Program-made: the position numbers and the translations under genes
NCBI GenBank assembly: GCA_013327885.1
Contig: JABUMY010000008.1
Span: 62,001-126,000 of the forward strand
Direction: 5' to 3'
DNA from: Flavisolibacter longurius
GTDB taxonomy: Bacteria; Bacteroidota; Bacteroidia; Chitinophagales; Chitinophagaceae
DNA length: 64,000 bases
Shown: positions 8,584 through 16,677 of the stretch, in pieces
How positions within the stretch are numbered: position 1 is the stretch's first letter
How the letters are laid out: each line of letters opens with the position of its first letter
The notes under the pieces: model-generated
Database searches by the model: none
Told to the model about the DNA's origin: nothing
What the model saw: the letters and a program-made list of their open reading frames with translations, nothing else

Positions 8584-10512
8584 GTAATTCCGTTTGGCAT
8601 CGGCACGCTTCTTCAATTCCTCAATAGGCATGGTATTCATGCGGCCCTTTTTCTCGCGGCCGCGGTAAGTAATCACCCGTAACTGCACGGCGTCTTTTGG
8701 CGGTGTCAGTGCACCGGTGTATTTCAGCGCATGATGATCGGGGAAGGTATTGTCAAACGAATAGTGAATGGCCAGGTTATCCACCTCAGTTCCCAGTTCT
8801 ATCTTAAGCGTACTATCGGCCCGCTTTGTGACTTTAAAGATTGGATCATATACTGATGGCGCATAGTTGATGTCCGCTTCGTCGAAACGGGCAAAATGCT
8901 TTTCTACACGGCCAAAGAAATCTTTCCAGTTCTTTTTTGCCTTTGGCGACCAAACCGATTCGGCAATGGCCCATCCCCTTGGCCACACCATGTACTCGGC
9001 ATGACGCATGTTGTACACTTGCTCCGTCCAGAGGTTGGCCTGTCCGCCCTTGATGAATTTTTTGTCAACGCCTTCGGGCAGGGGATCAAACTGGTAGGAT
9101 TTGCTCAGGCGAAGCGAGGCATAGATACGGGGCTCGATGATCGGGTCACCCTGCATATAGTCGATGTAGGCATACGTAGTAGGACTCATCACCACCTCGT
9201 GCCCTTTCTTAGCCGCTTCGGTGCCGTGCTTCATACCACGCCAGCTCATCACAGCCGTTGTTTTGGGCAGGTCGCCGCCTTCGAGGATCTCGTCCCAGCC
9301 GATCAGCTTTTTGCCTTTTGCCGCAACGATCTTTTCTACCCGGCGGGTAAAATATTCTTGTACCTGCGGAATGGTCTTTAAGCCTTCCCGCTCCATCAGG
9401 GCTTTTACCTGCGCATTCTTTTCCCAGAAATTATGCGGTGCTTCATCACCCCCCAGGTGAATGTATTCAAAGGGAAACAGCTTCGCCAACTGCGTTACCA
9501 CTTTGTCCATGAACTCGTATACTTTTTCGTTGGCCGGGCAAAGCGTATTGTCGACAAAGGCAATCGGCGGTGCGCCGCGGCTCCAGTCCATGATGGGCTC
9601 ACCCGAACGCACTACGTACTTGTCAGCGCCTTCGGTGCACGATAATTCGGCGTAGGCTGCAATGGCTGCCAGGCTATGTCCTGGCACGTCCACTTCGGGC
9701 AACACATCCACAAAACGCTCTTTGGCATATTGCACCACTTCCCTGATATCGTCTTGCGTATAAAAGCCGCCATAGGTACGGGGCTCGTCAGGTGTGGGCG
9801 GAGAGAAGGTTCCGAAATAACCTTCTTTTTTTACGTTCCAGGCACCCACTTTTGTAAGCTTGGGCAGGCCTTCGATCTCGATGCGCCAGCCTTCATCATC
9901 TGTCAGGTGCCAGTGCAGGAGGTTGTATTTGTACCGCACCATGTTATCGATAAAATTCTTTACTTCTTGCTTGGTAAAAAAGTGGCGGCTTACATCAAAC
10001 ATCAATCCCCGCCAGCCAAAACGCGGGTAGTCGGTTATCTCCACGGCAGGGGCTTCCCATTTGACACCGGCTTGCACTGTTTTGTTCTCAATTTCCTTGG
10101 GGAAAAGCTGTACCAGCGTTTGCACGCCATAAAACAAACCTGCCGGTTTGTTGGCTTTAATGGTGATGGCTTTGGGTGTTACCGAAAGACGGTAGCCTTC
10201 GTTGTCAATGCCGGCATCAGCAGTTTGGTTCAGTTGCAGCTTGATGGCAGCCGCCGGCGCAGACGAAGAAACCGTAACCGTATGGCCGGTAGGCACCGAA
10301 AGGCGCTCTTTCAGCAAAGCAACGGTAGCCCCCATCTCGGTGCCGGAAGGCGCCTGGATCGTGATGGCTTTGGGCAGCACAAAACTGCCGGTTTTTGTTT
10401 GTACCGAAACCGGTTCGGGGATCAGGGCTACGGCCGGTGATTTGGAGGCCTGAGCCCGGCACGCTGTAACAGCCAGGAAAAAACTAAAGAACAAGAGCAC
10501 ATTTTTCATCAT
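8578..10512 (-). CDS. GH20 beta-N-acetylhexosaminidase
   Basis: A 644-aa secreted or surface exo-enzyme that removes terminal beta-linked N-acetylglucosamine or N-acetylgalactosamine from glycans such as chitin oligomers or N-glycans. The signal sequence MMKNVLLFFSFFLAVTAC ends in a probable lipobox (C18). A GH20 N-terminal helper domain covers about 28-160, and the catalytic barrel starts at RFGWRGLMFDVSRHFF (165-180). Conserved motifs include HWHLTDDEGWRIEI (201-214) and the catalytic Asp-Glu pair D356-E357 in HLGGDEAPH. A C-terminal beta region follows after about 545. The stop codon falls inside array A. It is a single gene with no PUL neighbours; host-glycan or chitin substrates are both plausible. 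Confidence 0.95.
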   Translation of the reverse strand: MMKNVLLFFSFFLAVTACRAQASKSPAVALIPEPVSVQTKTGSFVLPKAITIQAPSGTEMGATVALLKERLSVPTGHTVTVSSSAPAAAIKLQLNQTADAGIDNEGYRLSVTPKAITIKANKPAGLFYGVQTLVQLFPKEIENKTVQAGVKWEAPAVEITDYPRFGWRGLMFDVSRHFFTKQEVKNFIDNMVRYKYNLLHWHLTDDEGWRIEIEGLPKLTKVGAWNVKKEGYFGTFSPPTPDEPRTYGGFYTQDDIREVVQYAKERFVDVLPEVDVPGHSLAAIAAYAELSCTEGADKYVVRSGEPIMDWSRGAPPIAFVDNTLCPANEKVYEFMDKVVTQLAKLFPFEYIHLGGDEAPHNFWEKNAQVKALMEREGLKTIPQVQEYFTRRVEKIVAAKGKKLIGWDEILEGGDLPKTTAVMSWRGMKHGTEAAKKGHEVVMSPTTYAYIDYMQGDPIIEPRIYASLRLSKSYQFDPLPEGVDKKFIKGGQANLWTEQVYNMRHAEYMVWPRGWAIAESVWSPKAKKNWKDFFGRVEKHFARFDEADINYAPSVYDPIFKVTKRADSTLKIELGTEVDNLAIHYSFDNTFPDHHALKYTGALTPPKDAVQLRVITYRGREKKGRMNTMPIEELKKRADAKRNYE

Positions 10513-10675
10513 GTTGATACTGTTTGAAAGTTCAGTAGAAGGCGGACAAGTTATTGTATTTGCGGCAAACCGGTTTTGTTGCTGAAAGCAACCGGCGACA
10601 ATACCCGCTTTAAAATATTTTGAATTTTATTAAAATGAAGTAACTTTCTGTACTCATATAGCAGAATATTGATTT

Positions 10676-11680
10676 TTACCCGACCCCTGTTTCCACAGGG
10701 GTTTCTTTATTACCTGCGGCGTTCTCGTCTTCGATGTCGTGCAGCCATACCACTTTTTGTTCGGGCAGGTGCGGCTGGCCAATGATGTCGCTGTACAAAT
10801 CGGGACGACGTGCTTTCCTATACCGGTAGCCACCGGCCCTGGTTAATTTTTCAGGGGTGATGGTAGCGATGGCAATGTCGTTACCAAGCTTACGACATTC
10901 GGCAATGATATCGCCGTAAGGATCGAGGATCATGGAACAACCGTTTTTTAACTGGTCGTCGTCCATGCCAATGGGATTGGAGAACACGGCATAAATCCCA
11001 TTGTCGTAGGCTCTTGCCGGCAGCCATTTCAGCAGCCACTCCCGGCCCTTCAAACCATCAAACTCAATGCGCAGGGAGGTAGGATCGGTCTCGCGGCTTT
11101 CCCAAAGTTTTGGGTCAACAAAACCAGCACCCGGCCTTGTGGAGGGTGTACACATGGTAACATGCGGCATAAAGATGATGTCGGCACCCAGGAGCGCTGT
11201 TGCCCTTACATTTTCGATGATGTTGTTGTCGTAGCAGATAAGAATGCCGCACCTCCAGCCGTTCAATTCAAACACGCAATAGCTGTTACCTGGAGTGATG
11301 TGCGGATTGATAAATGGGTGCAGTTTGTGGTACTTGGCTACAAAACCCTTTTCATCAACACAGACATATGATTTGTAAATTTTATCGGCAGCATCTTTTT
11401 CAAACAGCCCGGCAAGAATGGCAATTTTATTTTTTTGTGCGATGCGAATCAGGGACTGGATGCTTTTGCCGTCGGGCACCGGTTCGGCCACAGCCAGCAA
11501 TTCTTTTTTCGACAGGTTGCGGGCAAAGGAGTAACCTGTGATGGAGCATTCGTGAAAGGCAATAACCTGGGCGCCTTCGGCGGCAGCACGGGCACTTAAG
11601 TCATCGATGACACCAAGATTATAAACCTTATCACCGCTCCTGTTTTCAAATTGCGCCGTGGCAATTTTTATATTTTTCAT
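10676..11680 (-). CDS. carbon-nitrogen hydrolase (nitrilase superfamily)
   Basis: A 334-aa cytoplasmic hydrolase of the nitrilase superfamily, cleaving a non-peptide C-N bond (amide, carbamoyl or nitrile). The catalytic triad is visible: E44 in FHECSITGY, K119 in YHKLHPF and C149 in GILICYDNN. The strand LGADIIFMPHVTMC after the cysteine is normal for the family. The tryptophan-rich C-terminal tail of about 40 residues (RPDLYSDIIGQPH) is seen in aliphatic amidase/carbamoylputrescine-like members, but the exact subgroup is not determined. A hairpin-forming sequence overlaps its last codons (10683-10702). It probably forms its own transcription unit. Confidence 0.87.
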   Translation of the reverse strand: MKNIKIATAQFENRSGDKVYNLGVIDDLSARAAAEGAQVIAFHECSITGYSFARNLSKKELLAVAEPVPDGKSIQSLIRIAQKNKIAILAGLFEKDAADKIYKSYVCVDEKGFVAKYHKLHPFINPHITPGNSYCVFELNGWRCGILICYDNNIIENVRATALLGADIIFMPHVTMCTPSTRPGAGFVDPKLWESRETDPTSLRIEFDGLKGREWLLKWLPARAYDNGIYAVFSNPIGMDDDQLKNGCSMILDPYGDIIAECRKLGNDIAIATITPEKLTRAGGYRYRKARRPDLYSDIIGQPHLPEQKVVWLHDIEDENAAGNKETPVETGVG

Positions 11681-11822
11681 GGTAAGGAAAGATACGGCGA
11701 TGCCGCAAGGAAAAGAAGGATTTACGGGGTAAGCCCGGCGAATGAAAGATAAACTTTGGTGAAAACTATTTTGCGGCTGTTATCCCTTGCGTTGCTATTA
11801 GCATGCAGTTTTTTTTAAGGAA

Positions 11823-11849
11823 GACATGCCAGGAGCATGTCCCTACAGG
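11823..11849 (-). repeat. REP-like palindrome, copy 1 (GACATGC type)
   Basis: GACATGC, a five-base loop and GCATGTC form an imperfectly looped palindrome. It is followed on the plus strand by CCTACAGG, that is, a GTAG foot on the minus strand. The same 27 bases occur without mismatch at 61452-61478. A GTAG tetranucleotide beside a hairpin is a known hallmark of REP elements mobilised by RAYT transposases; no RAYT gene is in this window. Confidence 0.7.
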
Positions 11850-11900
11850 ACCGAATCAAAATTGATAAATGACGTCCTTTCCGATGTTAAATAAATTCCG

Positions 11901-11924
11901 GACACGCCGCAGCGTGTCCCTACA
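11901..11924 (-). repeat. REP-like palindrome, copy 2 (GACACGC type)
   Basis: GACACGC-CGCA-GCGTGTC hairpin followed on the plus strand by CCTACA, giving the same minus-strand GTAG foot as its neighbour at 11823. A related but diverged copy lies at 61544-61567. It stands 17 bases from array F. Confidence 0.65.
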
Positions 11925-11940
11925 ATCGCCTGTCAACGCA

Positions 11941-12010
11941 ATAACCCAATAACTTATTAACCCAATAACTTCTCAGCCTCAACCTAAACCTTAACCTAAT
12001 CCTTAACCGC
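11941..12010. repeat. stop-codon-rich degenerate short-repeat array F
   Basis: Imperfect units of the AACCTAA / CCCAATAACTT type on the plus strand. In the sense of the metallophosphoesterase gene it reads TTAAGGTTTAGGTTGAGG. The gene's stop codon (11996-11998) lies within it. It belongs to the same unit family as array G at 61.6 kb, and both are followed by the two REP-like palindromes in the same order. Confidence 0.75.
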
Positions 12011-13300
12011 TTCTTCCAACACCTTGCCCTCGGCAAAAGTGAGCAAGCCCTTTTTACATTCCATAATGCTTCCCTGCAGTTCGCCGGTTGAGAGGTCAAC
12101 CTTCCAGGTTTCCACCGCCAGCGGACCGGGATTGTCCCTGTCGGTTGCATCGCTGTCGTGGTATTCAATGGCCATCACATCATCCTTTAATTTGATCACG
12201 GCATAGCCGTTAAAGCCCACTTCCACATCCTCTACTTTTTTATTGCGACGGCGATCCACAGCCACCAGTTTTTCATAGCCTTTTAGCTTGCTGCTCAACT
12301 GGAAGCTTTTTGCTCCTATCTCTACCGGTGTGCCGCCAAAACCGATGCAGCGGCCGTAGACCTGTGGACTATCCTTCAATTGTGTTTTGGAAAAAAAACT
12401 CAGCTTGTGTTCATGGCCCCACAACCAAAGAACTTTTCGCTCTTTGCCCACCAGCGAACCCAATTGCGAAGCCGGTTTCATGTATTCGGATTCTTTGTTG
12501 AAAGCACTGATAAACTGGTGGTGCGTCAGTATCAGGAGCCCTCTTTTATCGTTGGTATCGCCAAGACGAACCGTGTTCTTCAGCCAGTCCATCAGCTTTT
12601 CATCAAACTTGCAGTCGGGCTTAAAAAACGGCAGGAACTCCAACAGCGGCTTACCCACAGAATGATACCCCGTATCTAGACCCAGGATGCGCCAGTGCGG
12701 GGTTTCCAGGCAAAAATAACCCGCCTTCTGCCCGGCAAATTTATCTTCTCCATTACGGATACCCATGGCCGGTAACAGGGTCTCAAAAAACGCGGAGCCC
12801 CTTGCATACATTTCGTGGTTGCCCAGTACCGCAAAGCTGCCGGCACTGCCCTTTGGCCAGGGTGCGCCTTCATCTGTAAAATTGCTGCGCACTTCATGCG
12901 GCGCCCCAACATAATAGGTATCGCCAACATGAATGGTAAAATGTGGCTTATGATTGGCCATGCGTTCGGCAATGGCAAACGATTCGTCTGTGTCGGTAGC
13001 CCAGTCGCTGGCAATGGCAATACGAATGGCTTCACCGGTTTGTTCCGGTGTTATGCTGTACACGCCACTATCGGCGGCATCCCAGGCTGGGTAGGGATGT
13101 TTTTTTCCGAACCTGCTTTTGACGTAATGATAGATCCAGTTCCAAACCATTTTACCGAGAAAATCCTTGGCTGTGTAAGAAGGCTTTTTCTTCAGCTCCG
13201 TTTTGAGGTGACTTACCGACTCCCAGCGAGAAGGGCCCAGGTAATCGGCGTTGGAGCGTTTAGGAGCATTCAGGTTAGTTGGATCATTTTGCGTAGTCAT
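11996..13300 (-). CDS. calcineurin-like metallophosphoesterase
   Basis: A 434-aa protein with a calcineurin-like phosphoesterase core that binds two metal ions. Motifs in order: an altered first motif IAIASDW (residues 95-100), HVGDTYYVG (124-132), VLGNHEMY (158-165), THH (259-261) and LWGHEHKL (293-300). About 90 residues precede the core without a signal peptide, and a beta-rich C-terminal part follows after 300, so it is probably cytoplasmic. The first motif normally reads D-x-H; here the histidine is replaced (SDWATD), which may alter metal binding. The substrate is unknown. The stop lies in array F. A 530-base gap separates it from the eCIS operon. Confidence 0.87.
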   Translation of the reverse strand: MTTQNDPTNLNAPKRSNADYLGPSRWESVSHLKTELKKKPSYTAKDFLGKMVWNWIYHYVKSRFGKKHPYPAWDAADSGVYSITPEQTGEAIRIAIASDWATDTDESFAIAERMANHKPHFTIHVGDTYYVGAPHEVRSNFTDEGAPWPKGSAGSFAVLGNHEMYARGSAFFETLLPAMGIRNGEDKFAGQKAGYFCLETPHWRILGLDTGYHSVGKPLLEFLPFFKPDCKFDEKLMDWLKNTVRLGDTNDKRGLLILTHHQFISAFNKESEYMKPASQLGSLVGKERKVLWLWGHEHKLSFFSKTQLKDSPQVYGRCIGFGGTPVEIGAKSFQLSSKLKGYEKLVAVDRRRNKKVEDVEVGFNGYAVIKLKDDVMAIEYHDSDATDRDNPGPLAVETWKVDLSTGELQGSIMECKKGLLTFAEGKVLEEAVKD

Positions 13301-13559
13301 ACTGTGCAGTTAGACGTTAAGAATACCTCAGCAACAGGCCGTTTGGCACCTGTTAATTTACATTTTTTTACCCTGTATACGAGGATAATTTTTATTGCGA
13401 TTTGGCAATATTGCCAACGGACTTTCGTTTAAACTTGCATAGGATCAATTTTTTAAAAAGGGCTTGCAAACGCAAAGCCGCTTGTTTAATTTACTGTTGA
13501 TCCCACAAACAAGCCATCTACCATCCTTCCGCCCCAAAAAATGAAAACAGGCATTCTGT

Positions 13560-13739
13560 ATGAAAGTTACCATTGCTTTCCCCTCCATCTTAACGCTGTG
13601 GAGTTTTAAGCAACTCCTGTATAAGCGGTCCATTCAAACCAGCATTCTTAAAAAAAGCATTACCTGTACCTGTTCAGAAGAAGAAATTACCCTTGCCACC
13701 GCGTTGTACCATGCACGGGTAGAAACGGTACGCTGTTAG
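13560..13739 (+). CDS. small uncharacterised protein (59 aa)
   Basis: A 59-codon plus-strand frame (MKVTIAFPSILTLWSFKQ... ending HARVETVRC). It has an alternating hydrophobic beginning, a CTC pair and an acidic-helix end (SEEEITLATALYHARV), a composition like a folded small alpha/beta protein rather than random translation. I recall similar short proteins with an N-terminal MKV-FP--LW-FKQ pattern in Chitinophagaceae, but this is memory and not a search result. It stands alone between the convergent ends of the metallophosphoesterase and eCIS operons, on the opposite strand. Function unknown. Confidence 0.45.
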   Translation: MKVTIAFPSILTLWSFKQLLYKRSIQTSILKKSITCTCSEEEITLATALYHARVETVRC

Positions 13740-13832
13740 TGCTTGTCGGCACTGCCAACCGGGCTTCTCCTGACCATACGAAATTTCACCCCACTTTTGT
13801 GAGTTGATTACAGCACCAACAGCATGCTGTAT

Positions 13833-15178
13833 TCAACCCGATTTTTCTTCCTTCAATAATTCCTTGCGGACGCCGTTCAGCAAGTCTTCTTCCTGCAACA
13901 TTTTTTCGTTTCGGCCCAGGGCCCGCAAACAGGCGTACTGCATAATGTTGATAATGGAGGCACCGCTTATTTCGTATCCATCTGCCAGGCGTTTTAACTC
14001 CACGGATTTACTAACGGGGATGGATTGGGGAAGGGACTGTTTCCATAGCTTAAGCCTTTCCTGCGCATTGGGCATGGGAAAATGAATGATGGAATGAAAG
14101 CGCCGGAGAAAAGCATCATCCAGATTTGTTTTGAAATTGGAAGCCAGAATCATCAGGCCGTTGAACTCCTCGATGCGCTGCAAAAGATACGACACCTCTT
14201 GGTTGGCGTATTTGTCGTGTGAGCTTTGCGTGGAGGTACGTTTGCCAAAGAGGGCATCGGCTTCATCAAAAAAAAGAATCCAGTCTTTGTGCTGGGCCCT
14301 GTCAAAAATTTTGTTGAGATTTTTTTCCGTTTCACCAATGTACTTCGATACGATCTGCGAAAGATCGATTCGATACACATCTTTATCAAATTCTTTTCCG
14401 ATAAGCGTTGCCGTTAGTGTTTTGCCCGTACCCGGCGGGCCGTAAAAAAGCACCCGGTAGCCCGGCGAAATCTTGCGTGACAGGTTTTCATCCTCTTCTA
14501 TCAGCGTATGAAAACGGTACCAGCGCTTAATGTCATCTACCTGCTCGGCCGTATACGGATGCAGCACCAGGTCTTCCCATGTCATGCGTGTGGTGGTAAG
14601 CCTGGCAGGGAAATCGGCACTAAACCGCGGCTTGTGCTCAGCGCCGGTGAGCAACCTGTCCACCCAATCGGCAGACAGGATCATCCGGCCACTCATGCGC
14701 GGCTCACCTTCCCGAACCGTTTCCAAAAAAAGAATATCATTCTGGTAAAAAAAATGCGATTCTTCAAATAGCTTTTGCAGGAAAATCCGGTCTAGGGCAT
14801 TTTCTCCTGCCACGATAAACTGCAGCGTCTCCCCTGTTGGCAACAGGCCACGATGATGAGTTCCTTTTACGCCACCAAATTCAGGAAAATCGCCGCCAGA
14901 AGGCAGGTGCTCGAATAAAAGGCTTTCAAAGAAAGCCGGTTGCAGGTGCGGCAGCAAAGAAAGCATGACCGCCATCCATTCTTCCGGTGCAAGCGTTGGC
15001 AATTGCGAGGCCGCAAATTCCTGTGGCAAGTTTTCGCCGAAGGTTTGTTGATATGGCTGCGAAAGGAAAAGGGCTGGCCCTGTGCATAGGCTTTTAGCCT
15101 TTCGGAGATGATGGCTTTGCAGGCAGAAACCGCTACTGTTAAGTTATTTACCGGTTGAGGGGGAATGAAACGTAACAA
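13833..15178 (-). CDS. eCIS AAA+ ATPase (Afp15-like), N-terminus apparently frameshifted
   Basis: AAA+ ATPase of the type that closes Afp/PVC-like injection-system operons, thought to help cargo loading or assembly. The long frame (from a TTG at 15029) has FPEFGGVKGTHHRGLLPTGE near its start, a winged region, Walker A GPPGTGKT, Walker B ILFFDEADALFG, and SNFKTNLDDAFLRRFHSIIHFP (sensor and arginine region). Upstream, a second frame beginning with an ATG at 15178 encodes LTVAVSACKAIISERLKAYAQGQP, which fits the missing N-terminal helix. The two frames join if one base is added near the AAAA run at 15067-15070. With that start, the gap to the previous gene is only 27 bases, as expected in the operon. 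So this is either a sequencing or assembly error or a real inactivating or recoding frameshift. Function is inferred from motifs and position. Confidence 0.85.
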
Positions 15179-15205
15179 TGCGATGTTTTTCTTTCAAGTT
15201 AGTTA

Positions 15206-16198
15206 TTATTTTTTGGGGGCTGCATCTTTGCAACAGAGATCCACATCCACCACATAGGGGTCGAGCTTGGCGCTTTTGGCATCGGCAATGTTTTTGCGGC
15301 GTTCGAACTCTGTTTCAGCCAGTCCTTCCAGGTAGCTATCGTAGCCGCTTTCGCAGCCCTTGTAGTTGATGGGAAGCAGGGGCGTTCCGTTAAACGTTTT
15401 GAAAGCCGCCACATGTTTTTGTTCGTGCGGTGCCAGTTTGTTTTTGAGTGCACTTGCCACCCGCTGCTGCTGGCAGGGACGCAAATCTTCGGGTACTGCA
15501 GGCAAACTAACCGTGGTGGCTACCTTGTAAGGCACTTTCACAAAACCGGTTGCCTGTATGCAACTTTCGTCACAATCTTCGCAGCCTTTTGCGGGTTTCT
15601 TTTTTTCGCCGATAGCCGTGCCTGCTCCTTTGTTGTAAACGGCATCGGTGTAGCCTTCCAGGTCAAGCTTTTCGTTGCACGTTGGCTCTTCTTCCTTTCT
15701 CGAAAGGCGTTGCCCATCTTGTTGCATCACATGTACCAGTTCGTGGGCCAACAGTTTTTTGCCGCTCTCTGTTTCCGTGTTAAATCGTCCTTCGTTAAAA
15801 ACAACCCGGTTGCCAAGCGTATAAGCTTGTGCCTGCAATTGTTTTGCAGATGCTGCTGCATCCGGACCGGTATAGATTTTAACTCCGCTAAAATCATAAC
15901 CCATTCTTGCCCAAAAGAACGTTGCTGTTTTTGCCGGCAGTGGGCTTCCACCTCCTGAAGGGAAAAAACCAGGTGTAGGCTGTGCCGGCGAAATGGAATT
16001 GGCTTCTTTTTTCTGCAGCTTTTTTTCTTCCGCTTCGCACTCATCGCATTTACGGTGAACCGTGGGTTGAGGGGCAAAGAAAGGCTGGTGGGTTGGCGGG
16101 GCAAAAAAGGCACCTTCAAAAGGTGCTTCCTTTTTATACACGCTGCTTTCTTTGGCTGCAGCTTTTCGAAAAATGCGGTTGGAGTGAGTGGAGCGCAT
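15206..16198 (-). CDS. DUF4157-domain putative eCIS cargo with two HExxH motifs
   Basis: A 330-aa protein with the DUF4157 domain, strongly associated with payloads and accessory proteins of contractile injection systems. The N-terminus is disordered and carries the short motif RKCDECEAEEKKLQKKE common in this group. DUF4157 runs from about 100 to 160 (FSGVKIYTGPDAAA to LLAHELVHVMQQ), with the metalloprotease-like HELVH at 152-156. The second half is cysteine-rich (CEDCDESC, LCC) and holds another HExxH, APHEQKHVAAF (HEQKH at 258-262), resembling the site of the DUF922 putative zinc protease family. I place the start at 16198 (MRSTHSN), since the eight preceding residues are not family-like. 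It lies between the presumed immunity gene and the ATPase. It could be a second effector or a processing protease. Confidence 0.8.
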   Translation of the reverse strand: MRSTHSNRIFRKAAAKESSVYKKEAPFEGAFFAPPTHQPFFAPQPTVHRKCDECEAEEKKLQKKEANSISPAQPTPGFFPSGGGSPLPAKTATFFWARMGYDFSGVKIYTGPDAAASAKQLQAQAYTLGNRVVFNEGRFNTETESGKKLLAHELVHVMQQDGQRLSRKEEEPTCNEKLDLEGYTDAVYNKGAGTAIGEKKKPAKGCEDCDESCIQATGFVKVPYKVATTVSLPAVPEDLRPCQQQRVASALKNKLAPHEQKHVAAFKTFNGTPLLPINYKGCESGYDSYLEGLAETEFERRKNIADAKSAKLDPYVVDVDLCCKDAAPKK

Positions 16199-16222
16199 AA
16201 AAATAAATTTTAGAAACAGCAT

Positions 16223-16672
16223 TTATACTTCGTAGCGTATGTCCAGTTCTTTGAAAGCAAGGTCTATCCAATAGCCCGTATCAATTTCAGGCAGCTGCTT
16301 AATTTTTTGAACAAATTGTTTGTATTGTGCATTTGTGCTTGCAGTACGCGGCAGAAACATTTCGTCGCTGTACTCTCGCCAACAATCATCGATCCAGCCA
16401 AGAATTTGCATTAACTCGTTTTTGTCGTTGGCAATTTTTATTACCTTAATCTGCCCTTCATCAAAAGCAAATACAGCCACAGAATATTCTTCTTGTTTTT
16501 GTAATAGCGGGCTCATACCGTTGACAGATCCAATAACAGCAACAGAAGGCCCCAGTTGTTGCGACAACACAAATGCCTTTATATAGCTCTTGAAAGAAAG
16601 TTTTTTCTCTATATCGTTGTCTTCATACAACTCAATAAAACGCAACGTTCCAATTTTAATTACCTGAGCCAT
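16223..16672 (-). CDS. hypothetical protein, presumed immunity protein of the DUF4157 toxin
   Basis: A 149-aa cytoplasmic-looking protein without signal peptide that I do not recognise. It has an alpha/beta pattern (VIKIGTLRFIELYEDND, VAVFAFDEGQIKVIKIAND) and an acidic C-terminal half (IDDCWREYSDEM). It starts 5 bases after the stop of the 1743-aa cargo gene and is clearly AT-rich (two sampled 60-base lines hold 22 and 20 G+C). That matches the AT-rich 3' end of the cargo gene and not the rest of the operon. Small, low-GC genes directly after a toxin-tipped gene are typically immunity proteins. That role is inferred from position and composition, not from homology. It could also be a cargo chaperone. 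Confidence 0.6.
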   Translation of the reverse strand: MAQVIKIGTLRFIELYEDNDIEKKLSFKSYIKAFVLSQQLGPSVAVIGSVNGMSPLLQKQEEYSVAVFAFDEGQIKVIKIANDKNELMQILGWIDDCWREYSDEMFLPRTASTNAQYKQFVQKIKQLPEIDTGYWIDLAFKELDIRYEV

Positions 16673-16677
16673 AGTTA

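Noticed and set aside
9676-10440. 254-codon plus-strand frame opposite the GH20 gene
   Set aside because: Shadow of the well-supported GH20 reading frame, with no motif of its own.
10683-10702. Perfect 8-bp hairpin at the 3' end of the carbon-nitrogen hydrolase gene
   Set aside because: It lies in the last codons, and the T-rich side faces the plus strand, where no gene ends. Not convincing as a terminator.
14867-15178. 103-codon minus-strand frame overlapping the ATPase start, as a separate gene
   Set aside because: Its first 40 residues fit the ATPase N-terminus and the rest is out-of-frame translation, so I joined it to the ATPase as a frameshifted start.
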